A DNA stretch of 64,000 nucleotides from Sphingomonas sp. PP-CE-3A-406 (GTDB taxonomy: Bacteria > Pseudomonadota > Alphaproteobacteria > Sphingomonadales > Sphingomonadaceae), in NCBI RefSeq assembly GCF_003688625.1, contig NZ_RCWY01000002.1, positions 248,001 through 312,000 on the forward strand. The letters are read 5' to 3'. A program made the position numbers and the translations under genes. This document shows positions 50,571 to 58,884 of this stretch, one piece after another (position 1 is the stretch's first letter; every line of letters starts with the position of its first letter). The notes beneath the pieces were generated by a model that was not told the DNA's origin, did not search any database, and worked only from the letters and a program-made list of their open reading frames with translations.

Positions 50571-51206
50571 ATGAAGAAAACGAAAATTTGCGGCCTCTCC
50601 ACGCCCGCCACGCTCGACGCTGCGATCCGGCACGGGGCGAGTCATGTCGGGTTCGTCTTCTTTCCCGCCTCACCCCGTCACGTGACGTTTGCGAAGGCGG
50701 CCGAACTTGCCGCGCGCGTACCGAGCCACGTCTCCAAGGTAGGCGTATTCGTCGATCCGGAGGACGACATGCTCGAACAGGCGGTCGGGTCTGCGGCGCT
50801 CGACGTGCTCCAACTCCACAAGGTGACACCGCCACGCGCCGCCGCAATCCGCGCGAAATTCGGGATCGAGACCTGGGTCGCGGTGGCAGTTCGCACGCGC
50901 GGCGATCTGGATGCGGCGCACGGGTTCGTCGGGATCGCCGACCGGATACTGTACGACGCGAAGACGCCGGACTCGGCCGCGCTGCCGGGCGGGATGGGCT
51001 TGCGGTTCGACTGGGACCTGCTCGACGGGTTCAAGCATCCGCTGCCCTGGGCGCTGTCGGGCGGGCTCGATCCGGCGAACGTGGCCGAGGCAATCCGCCG
51101 CACCGGCGCGGAACTCGTCGACGTGTCCTCCGGGGTCGAAAGCGAACCCGGTACCAAGGACGAAACCAGGATCGCGGCGTTTCTGAAGGCGGTCGCCGCG
51201 CGCTAG
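50571..51206 (+). CDS. trpF: Phosphoribosylanthranilate isomerase
   Basis: The 211-residue TIM barrel begins KKTKICGLSTP with the catalytic Cys in KICG, followed by GFVFFPASPR, a catalytic Asp in YDAK, and the phosphate site LSGGLDPANV plus VDVSSGVE. It converts N-phosphoribosylanthranilate to CdRP in tryptophan synthesis. The ATG at 50571 is chosen because the conserved KICGL motif follows at once; the longer frame to 50439 is the antisense of the inserted gene. Confidence 0.95.
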   Translation: MKKTKICGLSTPATLDAAIRHGASHVGFVFFPASPRHVTFAKAAELAARVPSHVSKVGVFVDPEDDMLEQAVGSAALDVLQLHKVTPPRAAAIRAKFGIETWVAVAVRTRGDLDAAHGFVGIADRILYDAKTPDSAALPGGMGLRFDWDLLDGFKHPLPWALSGGLDPANVAEAIRRTGAELVDVSSGVESEPGTKDETRIAAFLKAVAAR

Positions 51207-51208
51207 CA

Positions 51209-51313
51209 CCACCCCGGCAAAGGCCGGGGCCCAATTGGAAAGGTCGAGGTAACAGAGCATCCGACTCGCCAAAAAGCCTTTCCCAATTGGGCCCCGGCCT
51301 CCGCCGGGGTGGT
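51209..51313. repeat. Palindromic repeat family B, copy 2
   Basis: A 105-bp element bounded by ACCACCCCGGC and GCCGGGGTGGT, with inner CCAATTGG boxes and a 50-base centre that matches copy 1 (15488-15591) in reverse orientation. It begins three bases after the trpF stop and lies within the trp gene run, 56 bases before trpB. Confidence 0.88.
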
Positions 51314-51368
51314 CTTTAGCGGAAACGGAAGGGGTGACAGCGATTTACGAAGTGCTAAACGCCCCTGC

Positions 51369-52607
<1,239 letters not shown>

Positions 52608-52617
52608 CTTCGCTTCT

Positions 52618-52730
52618 GCTCCCCTCCCGCTTGCGGGAGGGGTCGGGGGAGGGCCTGAACGCTCCTCAGACCTCGGACATGCGGCTATGTCAGCCCCTCC
52701 CCCAACCCCTCCCGCAAGCGGGAGGGGAGC
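52618..52730. repeat. Palindromic repeat family C, copy 1, abutting trpA
   Basis: A 113-bp element with outer arms GCTCCCCTCCCGC-TTGC-GGGAGGGG and CCCCTCCCGCAAGCGGGAGGGGAGC, each arm itself a hairpin. It starts ten bases after the trpB stop and ends one base before the trpA GTG, so its right arm supplies GGAGG as the ribosome binding site. Confidence 0.85.
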
Positions 52731-52731
52731 T

Positions 52732-53559
52732 GTGAGCCGCCTCGCCGCCACTTTCGCGCGCACCGCCGCCGCCGGCCGCGCCGCGCTCGTCGCGTTCGTC
52801 ACCGCGGGCGATCCGACCACCGAGGCGACCGGCCCGATCCTCGACGCGCTCGTCGCGGGCGGTGCGGATGCGATCGAGCTCGGCATGCCGTTCACCGATC
52901 CGATGGCCGACGGTCCCGCGATCCAGGCCGCGAACATCCGCAGCCTCGCGCAAGGTACGCGCACCTCGGACATCCTCGCGACCGCCACCGCCTTCCGCAC
53001 GCGGCATCCGGACGTGCCGCTGGTCCTGATGGGCTACGGCAACCCGATGCTCCGGCGCGGCGCGGACTGGTTCGCACAGGCCGCCGCCAACGCCGGTGTC
53101 GACGGCGTGATCTGCGTCGACGTGCCGCCCGAGGAAGACGACGCGCTCGGGCCCCAGTTGCGCGCCGCCGGGATCGACCTGATCCGCCTCGCCACCCCGA
53201 CCACCGATGCCGCCCGCCTGCCGACCGTGCTCGATGGCGCCAGCGGGTTCCTCTATTACGTCTCGGTCGCAGGGATCACCGGGCTCCAGCAGGCGCAGCA
53301 ATCCTCGATCGAGGACGCCGTTGCCCGTTTGAAGGCACAGACCGACATCCCGATCGCGGTCGGCTTCGGCATCCGCACGCCCGAGCAGGCCGCCAACGTC
53401 GCACGCGTCGCGGACGGCGTCGTCGTCGGTTCGGCGATCGTCGAGCTGGTCGCGCAGCACGGTGCCGCTGCGGCCGAGCCGGTCCGCGCCTATATCAAGT
53501 CTCTCGCCGACGCCGTCGCGTCCGCACGGAAGGTCGCCCCTATGGAGATTGGCGCATGA
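52732..53559 (+). CDS. trpA: Tryptophan synthase subunit alpha
   Basis: The 275-residue TIM barrel contains [14 protein letters not shown], the catalytic Glu in [18 protein letters not shown], the catalytic Asp in [11 protein letters not shown] and the phosphate site [10 protein letters not shown]. It cleaves indole-3-glycerol phosphate to indole. The GTG at 52732 gives [19 protein letters not shown], the expected start; an ATG at 52687 would add fifteen residues encoded by the repeat and is unlikely. Its ribosome binding site lies inside the family C repeat. The stop overlaps the accD start (ATGA). Confidence 0.95.
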   Translation: MSRLAATFARTAAAGRAALVAFVTAGDPTTEATGPILDALVAGGADAIELGMPFTDPMADGPAIQAANIRSLAQGTRTSDILATATAFRTRHPDVPLVLMGYGNPMLRRGADWFAQAAANAGVDGVICVDVPPEEDDALGPQLRAAGIDLIRLATPTTDAARLPTVLDGASGFLYYVSVAGITGLQQAQQSSIEDAVARLKAQTDIPIAVGFGIRTPEQAANVARVADGVVVGSAIVELVAQHGAAAAEPVRAYIKSLADAVASARKVAPMEIGA

Positions 53560-54407
53560 GCTGGCTCAACAGCGTCCGCAACGTCCTGCCCTTCGTCGCG
53601 AAGCGCGAGACGCCCGAGAATCTCTGGCACAAGTGCAAGGGCTGCGGGCAGATGATCTTCACCAAGGAGCTCGAGGACAACCTCTACGTCTGCCCGAAAT
53701 GCGATCACCACGACCGCATCGGGCCGAAGATCCGCTTCGCCCAGTTGTTCGACGAGGGCAGCTGCAGCGAACTCCCCGCACCGAAAGTGCCCGAGGATCC
53801 GCTGAAATTCCGCGACCAGAAGCGCTACACCGATCGCCTCAAGGCCGCGCGTACCGACAACAGCGAGCAGGACGCGCTGATCAACGCACGCGGCGCGATC
53901 GACGGCCACCGCGTCGTCGTCGGCGTGCAGGATTTCGGCTTCATGGGCGGCTCGATGGGCCTCGCGGTCGGCGAAGCGTTCGTGCGCGGTGTCGAGGCGG
54001 CGATCGAGGACCGCGTGCCCTACGTGATCTTCACCGCGAGCGGCGGCGCGCGCATGCAGGAGGGCATCCTCAGCCTGATGCAGATGCCGCGCAGCACGGT
54101 CGCGATCCAGATGCTGCACGACGCCGGCCTGCCGTATATCGTCGTGCTCACCGACCCGACCTCGGGCGGCGTGATGGCGGCGTATGCGATGCTCGGCGAC
54201 GTCCAGATCGCCGAACCCAAGGCGACGCTCGCCTTCACCGGCCGCCGGGTGATCGAGAGCACCATTCGCGAGAAGCTGCCCGAGGATTTCCAGACGTCGG
54301 AATATTATCTCGAGCACGGGATGATCGACATGGTGGTCCACCGGAAGGACCTGCGCGAACAGCTCGGTACGGTGATCGGGTATCTCAGCGCGCGCGAGAC
54401 CGCGTGA
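53556..54407 (+). CDS. accD: Acetyl-CoA carboxylase carboxyltransferase subunit beta
   Basis: The 283-residue protein carries the AccD zinc ribbon (Cys27, Cys30, Cys46, Cys49 in WHKCKGCGQ and YVCPKCDHH) and the transferase core [18 protein letters not shown] and [18 protein letters not shown]. It pairs with AccA, encoded at 5424, to transfer the carboxyl group to acetyl-CoA. Its start overlaps the trpA stop. folC follows, separated by a family C repeat. Confidence 0.97.
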   Translation: MSWLNSVRNVLPFVAKRETPENLWHKCKGCGQMIFTKELEDNLYVCPKCDHHDRIGPKIRFAQLFDEGSCSELPAPKVPEDPLKFRDQKRYTDRLKAARTDNSEQDALINARGAIDGHRVVVGVQDFGFMGGSMGLAVGEAFVRGVEAAIEDRVPYVIFTASGGARMQEGILSLMQMPRSTVAIQMLHDAGLPYIVVLTDPTSGGVMAAYAMLGDVQIAEPKATLAFTGRRVIESTIREKLPEDFQTSEYYLEHGMIDMVVHRKDLREQLGTVIGYLSARETA

Positions 54408-54411
54408 CGCA

Positions 54412-54514
54412 CTCCCTCTCCCCTCCGGGGAGAGGGTCGGGGTGAGGGGCAGCCACAGACGCGGTGCTCGGAACTACCCCTCACCCCAGCCCTCTCCCCG
54501 GAGGGGAGAGGGAG
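54412..54514. repeat. Palindromic repeat family C, copy 2, abutting folC
   Basis: A 103-bp element whose arms CTCCCTCTCCCCTCCGGGGA and TCCCCGGAGGGGAGAGGGAG are hairpins themselves, separated by a GGGTGAGGGG / CCCCTCACCCC pair. It starts five bases after the accD stop and ends nine bases before the folC ATG, placing GGAG in the ribosome binding position. Confidence 0.85.
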
Positions 54515-54523
54515 CCTAGAAGA

Positions 54524-55837
54524 ATGCCCGACCACGCGACGTCCTCGTCTCCCGCAGTGCAAGCCCAGCTCGACCGCCTTACCGCGCTGTCGCCCGGCGC
54601 CGACATCCTCGGCCTCGAGCGCATCACCGCGCTCCTGAGCCGCCTCGGCGACCCCCACCTCGATCTACCCCCGGTGTTCCACGTCGCCGGCACCAACGGC
54701 AAGGGCTCGACCTGCGCCTTCCTGCGCGCCGCGATCGAGGCCGCCGGGCACAGCGTCCACGTCTATTCCTCACCGCACCTCGTCCGCTTCAACGAACGCA
54801 TCCGCCTCGCGGGGAAGCTGATCGACGACGACCTGCTCGCCGCGTTGCTGTCGGAAGTGCTCGACCAAGCCGCCGACCTCCAGGCCAGCTTCTTCGAAGT
54901 CACCACCGCCGCCGCCTTCCTCGCCTTCGCCCGCACGCCGGCGGCAGCAACGATCGTCGAAGTCGGCCTCGGCGGCAGACTCGACGCAACCAACGTCATC
55001 CCGAACCCGGTCGTCACCGGCATCGCCGCGCTCGGCATCGATCACCAGTCGTTCCTCGGCCACACGCTGCTCGAGATCGCCGGCGAGAAGGCGGGAATCG
55101 CCAAGCGCGGCGTGCGGCTGGTGACGATGGACTATCCCAAGGCCCTCCGCGCCAGGATCGCCGCGATCGCCGAGGCCGTCGGCGCGCCCGTCCACGCCCG
55201 CGGCGTTGCCTGGACCAGCGAGACCGCACGCTCGACCGTCCGCTACGAGGACACCGGCTTCTCGCTCGTCACCAACCGCCCCCGCCTCGTCGGCGCGCAC
55301 CAGTCGCGTAACCTCGCGCTCGCGATCGCGATGCTCCGCCATCAGGGCGCGCTGCACGTCCCCGAAGCCGCGATGCGCGCCGCCGCGGACTGGGCGCACT
55401 GGCCCGCGCGGATGCAGCGGCTGGCGGACGGCCCGCTGGTCGCGCGGCTCCCCGCCGGCAGCGAACTCTGGCTCGACGGCGCGCACAATCCCAACGCCGC
55501 CAAGCCCGTCGAGGCCGCGTTGCGCCGGATCGCGCAGGGACGCCCCGTCACGCTCGTCATGGGGATGCTGGCGAACAAGGATGCCGACGCCGTCCTCCGC
55601 ATCCTGTCGCCGTCGCTGGCACGCATCGTCGCGATCCCCGTCGAGGGCCATGCGCATTATCCTCCGCACGCCTTGGTCGAGATCGCCGCGCGCTACGGCG
55701 TTCCCGGCGATGGCGCACCGGGCATCGCAGACGCGCTCGATCGCCTGTCGCAGCAAGGCCCCAGCGTCGTACTGATCGCGGGATCGCTCTACATTGCAGG
55801 CGAAGCGCTCGTCGGAAACGACCAGCCGCCGGACTGA
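54524..55837 (+). CDS. folC: Folylpolyglutamate synthase / dihydrofolate synthase
   Basis: The 437-residue Mur-ligase-like protein has the P-loop FHVAGTNGKGSTCAFLR, the HLVRFNERIR region, the EVGLGGRLDATNVI motif, GIDHQSFLG and the C-terminal WLDGAHNPNAAKP. It adds glutamate residues to folates. The start ATG at 54524 follows the repeat; a longer frame beginning in the repeat (54464) is less likely. It is the last gene of the trp-accD-folC run. Confidence 0.95.
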   Translation: MPDHATSSSPAVQAQLDRLTALSPGADILGLERITALLSRLGDPHLDLPPVFHVAGTNGKGSTCAFLRAAIEAAGHSVHVYSSPHLVRFNERIRLAGKLIDDDLLAALLSEVLDQAADLQASFFEVTTAAAFLAFARTPAAATIVEVGLGGRLDATNVIPNPVVTGIAALGIDHQSFLGHTLLEIAGEKAGIAKRGVRLVTMDYPKALRARIAAIAEAVGAPVHARGVAWTSETARSTVRYEDTGFSLVTNRPRLVGAHQSRNLALAIAMLRHQGALHVPEAAMRAAADWAHWPARMQRLADGPLVARLPAGSELWLDGAHNPNAAKPVEAALRRIAQGRPVTLVMGMLANKDADAVLRILSPSLARIVAIPVEGHAHYPPHALVEIAARYGVPGDGAPGIADALDRLSQQGPSVVLIAGSLYIAGEALVGNDQPPD

Positions 55838-55841
55838 TCTC

Positions 55842-55864
55842 TTATTGCTATTGACTATCAATAA
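55842..55864. promoter_or_regulatory. AT-rich palindrome upstream of the gene at 55906
   Basis: TTATTGCTATTGACTATCAATAA is an imperfect palindrome (TTATTG ... CAATAA) in otherwise GC-rich sequence, 41 bases before the ATG at 55906. Its composition resembles iron-regulator (Fur/Irr) boxes. The assignment to a regulator is uncertain. Confidence 0.4.
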
Positions 55865-55905
55865 CCAACAGGCGAGTTTGGCGCGACCACCACGGAGTCG
55901 CGTGA

Positions 55906-56334
55906 ATGACCGATGTTCGAACCGCCACCGCCCTGCTTCCGCACGCGTTGCCCGACTGTGAAAACGCGCGGATCGCGCTGTTCGCGATGCGGCGGATGGG
56001 CGCGAACGGCCTTGCCGATGCGCGCGCCGCGCACACCCTGTTCACCGCGTTCGGCCAGAGCTTCCGGCGGCCGCTCGTCCTGCTGCGCGCGTTGATGGCG
56101 GATCTCGCGGGCACGTCGGCGGGAACGATCGCGATCGCGCCGTGCTGCTGCGCGCGGATGACGCCGGCGGAGGCAGCGATGCTGTCGATCCTGGCGCGTA
56201 TCGAGACCGCGCCCGAGACCGCCCGCCTGCTGATGGCCGATCTGCTCGGCGTACGTCGCGTCGATGGCGTCCTGGCGAGCGCCGCCGCCGTCGCCGCAGC
56301 CTTTGCCGACGAAGGGCGCCCCGTCACCGCCTAG
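55906..56334 (+). CDS. Sphingomonad conserved hypothetical protein (DUF6628-like)
   Basis: A 142-residue, mostly helical protein: LLPHALPDCENARIALFAMR, RRMGANGLADARAAHTLFTA, FRRPLVLLRALMADLAG, a Cys-rich APCCCARMT and a C-terminal helix. I recall this as a sphingomonad-restricted family (DUF6628), function unknown; the name is from memory. No membrane segment. The Cys triplet could bind a metal or cluster, which would fit the possible iron-type palindrome upstream; this is speculative. It is convergent with the phosphate transporter gene. Confidence 0.65.
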   Translation: MTDVRTATALLPHALPDCENARIALFAMRRMGANGLADARAAHTLFTAFGQSFRRPLVLLRALMADLAGTSAGTIAIAPCCCARMTPAEAAMLSILARIETAPETARLLMADLLGVRRVDGVLASAAAVAAAFADEGRPVTA

Positions 56335-56426
56335 CGCGGGTCAGTCTGCGGCGATCGATCTACTGATGCCGAACGAGTGCCGGCATCCACGGTGCGGCAA
56401 AATCGAAGGATCGTTGCGGTCCTCGA

Positions 56427-58094
56427 TCAATATCCCAGCGCGTGCGCCAGCGTCAGCAGCAGCCAGTACAGCCCGCCCGACAGCAGCATCGCCACCGGCA
56501 GCGTCATGACCCAGGCCAGTGCCATGTTCATCACCGTCCGGCGTTGCAACCCGGCGCCATTGGCGACGCTGGCCCCGGCGACACCCGACGACAGGATGTG
56601 CGTTGTCGACACCGGAAGGCCGTAGCGGACCGCCAGCAGGATCGTTGCCGCCGCGACCAGTTCGGCCGATGCGCCCATGCCGTAGGTCAGATGCGACTTG
56701 CCGATCTTCTCGCCGACCGTGACGACGATCCGCTTCCAGCCGACCATCGTCCCGAGCCCAAGCGCCAGCGCGACCGAGATCTTGACCCAGGTCGGGATGT
56801 AGCGCGTGCCCTGCTCAAGCTGCCCGCTATAGCTTTTGAGCGTCGTGATCTCCTGCGCGGTGAAGCGGCTTTGCGCGGCCGTATCGGCGGTGATCAGCTT
56901 GGTCGTATCGAGCAGCAGATACATGTCGTTGCGCAGGTTCGGCGTCGCCGCGGCGGGCACCTTGCCGAGCGAGCCATAGCCCGCGATCCGCGTAGACACG
57001 TCGTCCGACAGCGTCGCCAACGCGCCATAGACGACCGGATCGGCGACCTGCTTCGTCTTCAGCGCGCGCGTCACGTCGATCCGCGCGGCGGCGACGTCGC
57101 CGGGCGCGCCATTCGCATGCGCCACGAACGCGGTCGACGCGTCGTGCGCGGCCTGCACGAACGCCGGCGTCGCGCTCTCGGGCATCGTCCGGTTCAAGGC
57201 ATAGGCGGTCGGCGCGCAGCCGATCAGGATGAGCATGATCAGCCCCATCCCCTTCTGCCCGTCGTTGCTGCCATGCGCGAAGCTGACCGCGGTGCAGGTG
57301 CCGATCAACAGCGCCCGGATGCCGCGCGGCGGCGGCGTATCGCTCTTGGGCGCCTCATATAGCGCGCGATCGCGCAGGAACCGCTTCATCACCAGCAGCA
57401 TCAGCAGCGCACCGACGAAGCCGACGACCGGGCTGAACGCGAGTGCGGACAACACTTTCCACACCTGCGCCATGTCGACGCCCGACGTGCCGTCAGCGCC
57501 GCCCTTGATCATCTGGTTGGCAAGGCCGACGCCGAGGATCGAGCCGATCAGCGCATGGCTCGACGAATTGGGCAGTCCGGCCGCCCAGGTCGCGAGGTTC
57601 CAGACGATGGCCGCGAGCAGCAGCGCGAAGATCATCGCGAACCCGCCCACGCTGCCGACGTTGAGGATCAGGTCGACCGGCAACAACGTGATCACCGCGT
57701 AGGCGACCGCCCCCGACGACAGCATCACACCGAGGAAATTGAAGAACCCCGACCACACCACCGCGAGCGGCGCGGGCATCGAATGCGTGTAGATGACGGT
57801 GGCGACCGCGTTGGCGGTATCGTGAAACCCGTTCACGAACTCGAACCCCAGCGCGATCAGCAGCGCGAGCGCCAGGAATGCGAACGCGCCGCCCGCCAGC
57901 GACTCGCCGACCTGCGCGGTATCGATCGCGATGCTGAACCCGGCATAAGCGAGCCCGCCGATCAGGACCGCGAGGAAAATCCAGCGGCCGGACGGATGAA
58001 TCGCATGATCGAGCTTGGGACCGGTGCGCGGGGCCGACGCCGTAGCGCTCGAATCAGCCGTCATCGCATCGGGTGCAAATGTGGAGGTTGCCAT
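56427..58094 (-). CDS. pit: PiT family inorganic phosphate transporter
   Basis: The 555-residue protein has two homologous PiT halves: GFEFVNGFHDTANAVATVIY in the N-terminal half and VSFAHGSNDGQKGMGLIMLI in the second, with 10-12 hydrophobic spans and a large polar insertion (about residues 300-420, PESATPAFVQAAHDASTAFV onward). PiT proteins move metal-phosphate complexes by proton or sodium symport. The PHO box 25 bases upstream indicates phosphate-starvation control by PhoB. The long insertion is unusual for bacterial Pit proteins of about 500 residues. Confidence 0.93.
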   Translation of the reverse strand: MATSTFAPDAMTADSSATASAPRTGPKLDHAIHPSGRWIFLAVLIGGLAYAGFSIAIDTAQVGESLAGGAFAFLALALLIALGFEFVNGFHDTANAVATVIYTHSMPAPLAVVWSGFFNFLGVMLSSGAVAYAVITLLPVDLILNVGSVGGFAMIFALLLAAIVWNLATWAAGLPNSSSHALIGSILGVGLANQMIKGGADGTSGVDMAQVWKVLSALAFSPVVGFVGALLMLLVMKRFLRDRALYEAPKSDTPPPRGIRALLIGTCTAVSFAHGSNDGQKGMGLIMLILIGCAPTAYALNRTMPESATPAFVQAAHDASTAFVAHANGAPGDVAAARIDVTRALKTKQVADPVVYGALATLSDDVSTRIAGYGSLGKVPAAATPNLRNDMYLLLDTTKLITADTAAQSRFTAQEITTLKSYSGQLEQGTRYIPTWVKISVALALGLGTMVGWKRIVVTVGEKIGKSHLTYGMGASAELVAAATILLAVRYGLPVSTTHILSSGVAGASVANGAGLQRRTVMNMALAWVMTLPVAMLLSGGLYWLLLTLAHALGY

Positions 58095-58118
58095 GAGGAT
58101 GTGCAGTCGGCCCTAACG

Positions 58119-58136
58119 ATGACAATCTTATGACAG
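58119..58136 (-). promoter_or_regulatory. PHO box upstream of the phosphate transporter
   Basis: In the direction of the gene the site reads CTGTCAT-AAGA-TTGTCAT, two 7-base direct repeats with 11-base spacing. It matches the PhoB consensus CTGTCAT-AWAW-CTGTCAT with very few differences. It lies 24 bases upstream of the start codon. Confidence 0.82.
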
Positions 58137-58199
58137 ATGTAAATCAAGCGACGTTCCGCCCTGATTTGGGACGAGGCCGTCACTGATCCTTTCCCGTCA

Positions 58200-58295
58200 G
58201 GGGGAGGTGGCTGGCTCTTGCCAGACGGAGGAGGAGGAAGGGGTAAATCCTGTTCCGCGTCCTCCCCCTCCGTCGCCTATGGCGCCACCTCCCCC
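58200..58295. repeat. Palindromic repeat (family C related) between pit and urcA
   Basis: A nested dyad: GGGGGAGGTGG pairs with CCACCTCCCCC at the ends and GACGGAGGAGGAGGA pairs with TCCTCCCCCTCCGTC inside, with the spacer AGGGGTAAATCCTGTTCCGCG. It is related in style, not in exact sequence, to the family C elements at 52618 and 54412. It lies in the gap upstream of pit and downstream of urcA. Confidence 0.65.
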
Positions 58296-58344
58296 TTGCC
58301 GGGGAGGGTCGCTAGGCGCCGACCTCCTCAACGACCGCTACAGC

Positions 58345-58674
58345 TCACCGCCCCGCGCCGATGCTGGCGAGCTGCGTCCCGTTGCGGCCGAGGATCGCGG
58401 CGAACTTGACGCGCGCATCGTCGGTCATCTCCTGACGGCACTGGCGCGCGTCGGCGAGCGCATCGAGACCGTTGGTACGCGGCTGGCAGGCGCTGGCGAT
58501 CGCCGAGCGCAGGCGGCGCTGGAACGCGGTGCGCCCGGCGTCGCTGGTCAGGTCGAGTCCGCGATGCGACACGCGCACCGACACTGGCTCGCGCACCGCG
58601 CTGGCCGATGCCCCCGCCGAGAACAGGCACGCGCCAAGGATCGCCGCCGAAACGACGCTGTTGAAAAGCTTCAT
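58345..58674 (-). CDS. UrcA family secreted protein
   Basis: A 109-residue protein with a signal peptide (MKLFNSVVSAAILGACLFSA) and the UrcA motif SHRGLDLTSDAGRTAFQRRL followed by a conserved Cys (IASACQP) and a second Cys (ARQCRQE), predicted to form a disulfide. UrcA proteins are small periplasmic proteins of alphaproteobacteria with unknown function. The internal ATG at 58674 is preferred over the longer frame because the signal peptide starts there. Confidence 0.85.
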   Translation of the reverse strand: MKLFNSVVSAAILGACLFSAGASASAVREPVSVRVSHRGLDLTSDAGRTAFQRRLRSAIASACQPRTNGLDALADARQCRQEMTDDARVKFAAILGRNGTQLASIGAGR

Positions 58675-58865
58675 GATGATGGTCCTCAAATGGTCCTGCG
58701 GTCCGCAGGGCGCTGCCTGCGGGACGACGGCGCCAGTGCGTCGGGCAGCCTTTCTGCATGGGGCTACTCCGACCACGAACCACGTCGCTGCGCCGTCTCT
58801 AGGCGCGCTTCATGACGCCCGCGCGACGATTCGGCGACGTTTCAAAGGTTGCCCGATCGCGCCGC

Positions 58866-58880
58866 GTTCCCTACCTGTTC
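58866..58880 (+). promoter_or_regulatory. Candidate LexA (SOS) box upstream of uvrD
   Basis: GTTC-CCTACCT-GTTC is an exact match to the alphaproteobacterial LexA operator GTTC-N7-GTTC. It ends four bases before the likely GTG start of the helicase gene, so translation may begin almost at the transcript's 5' end. Confidence 0.6.
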
Positions 58881-58884
58881 ACCG

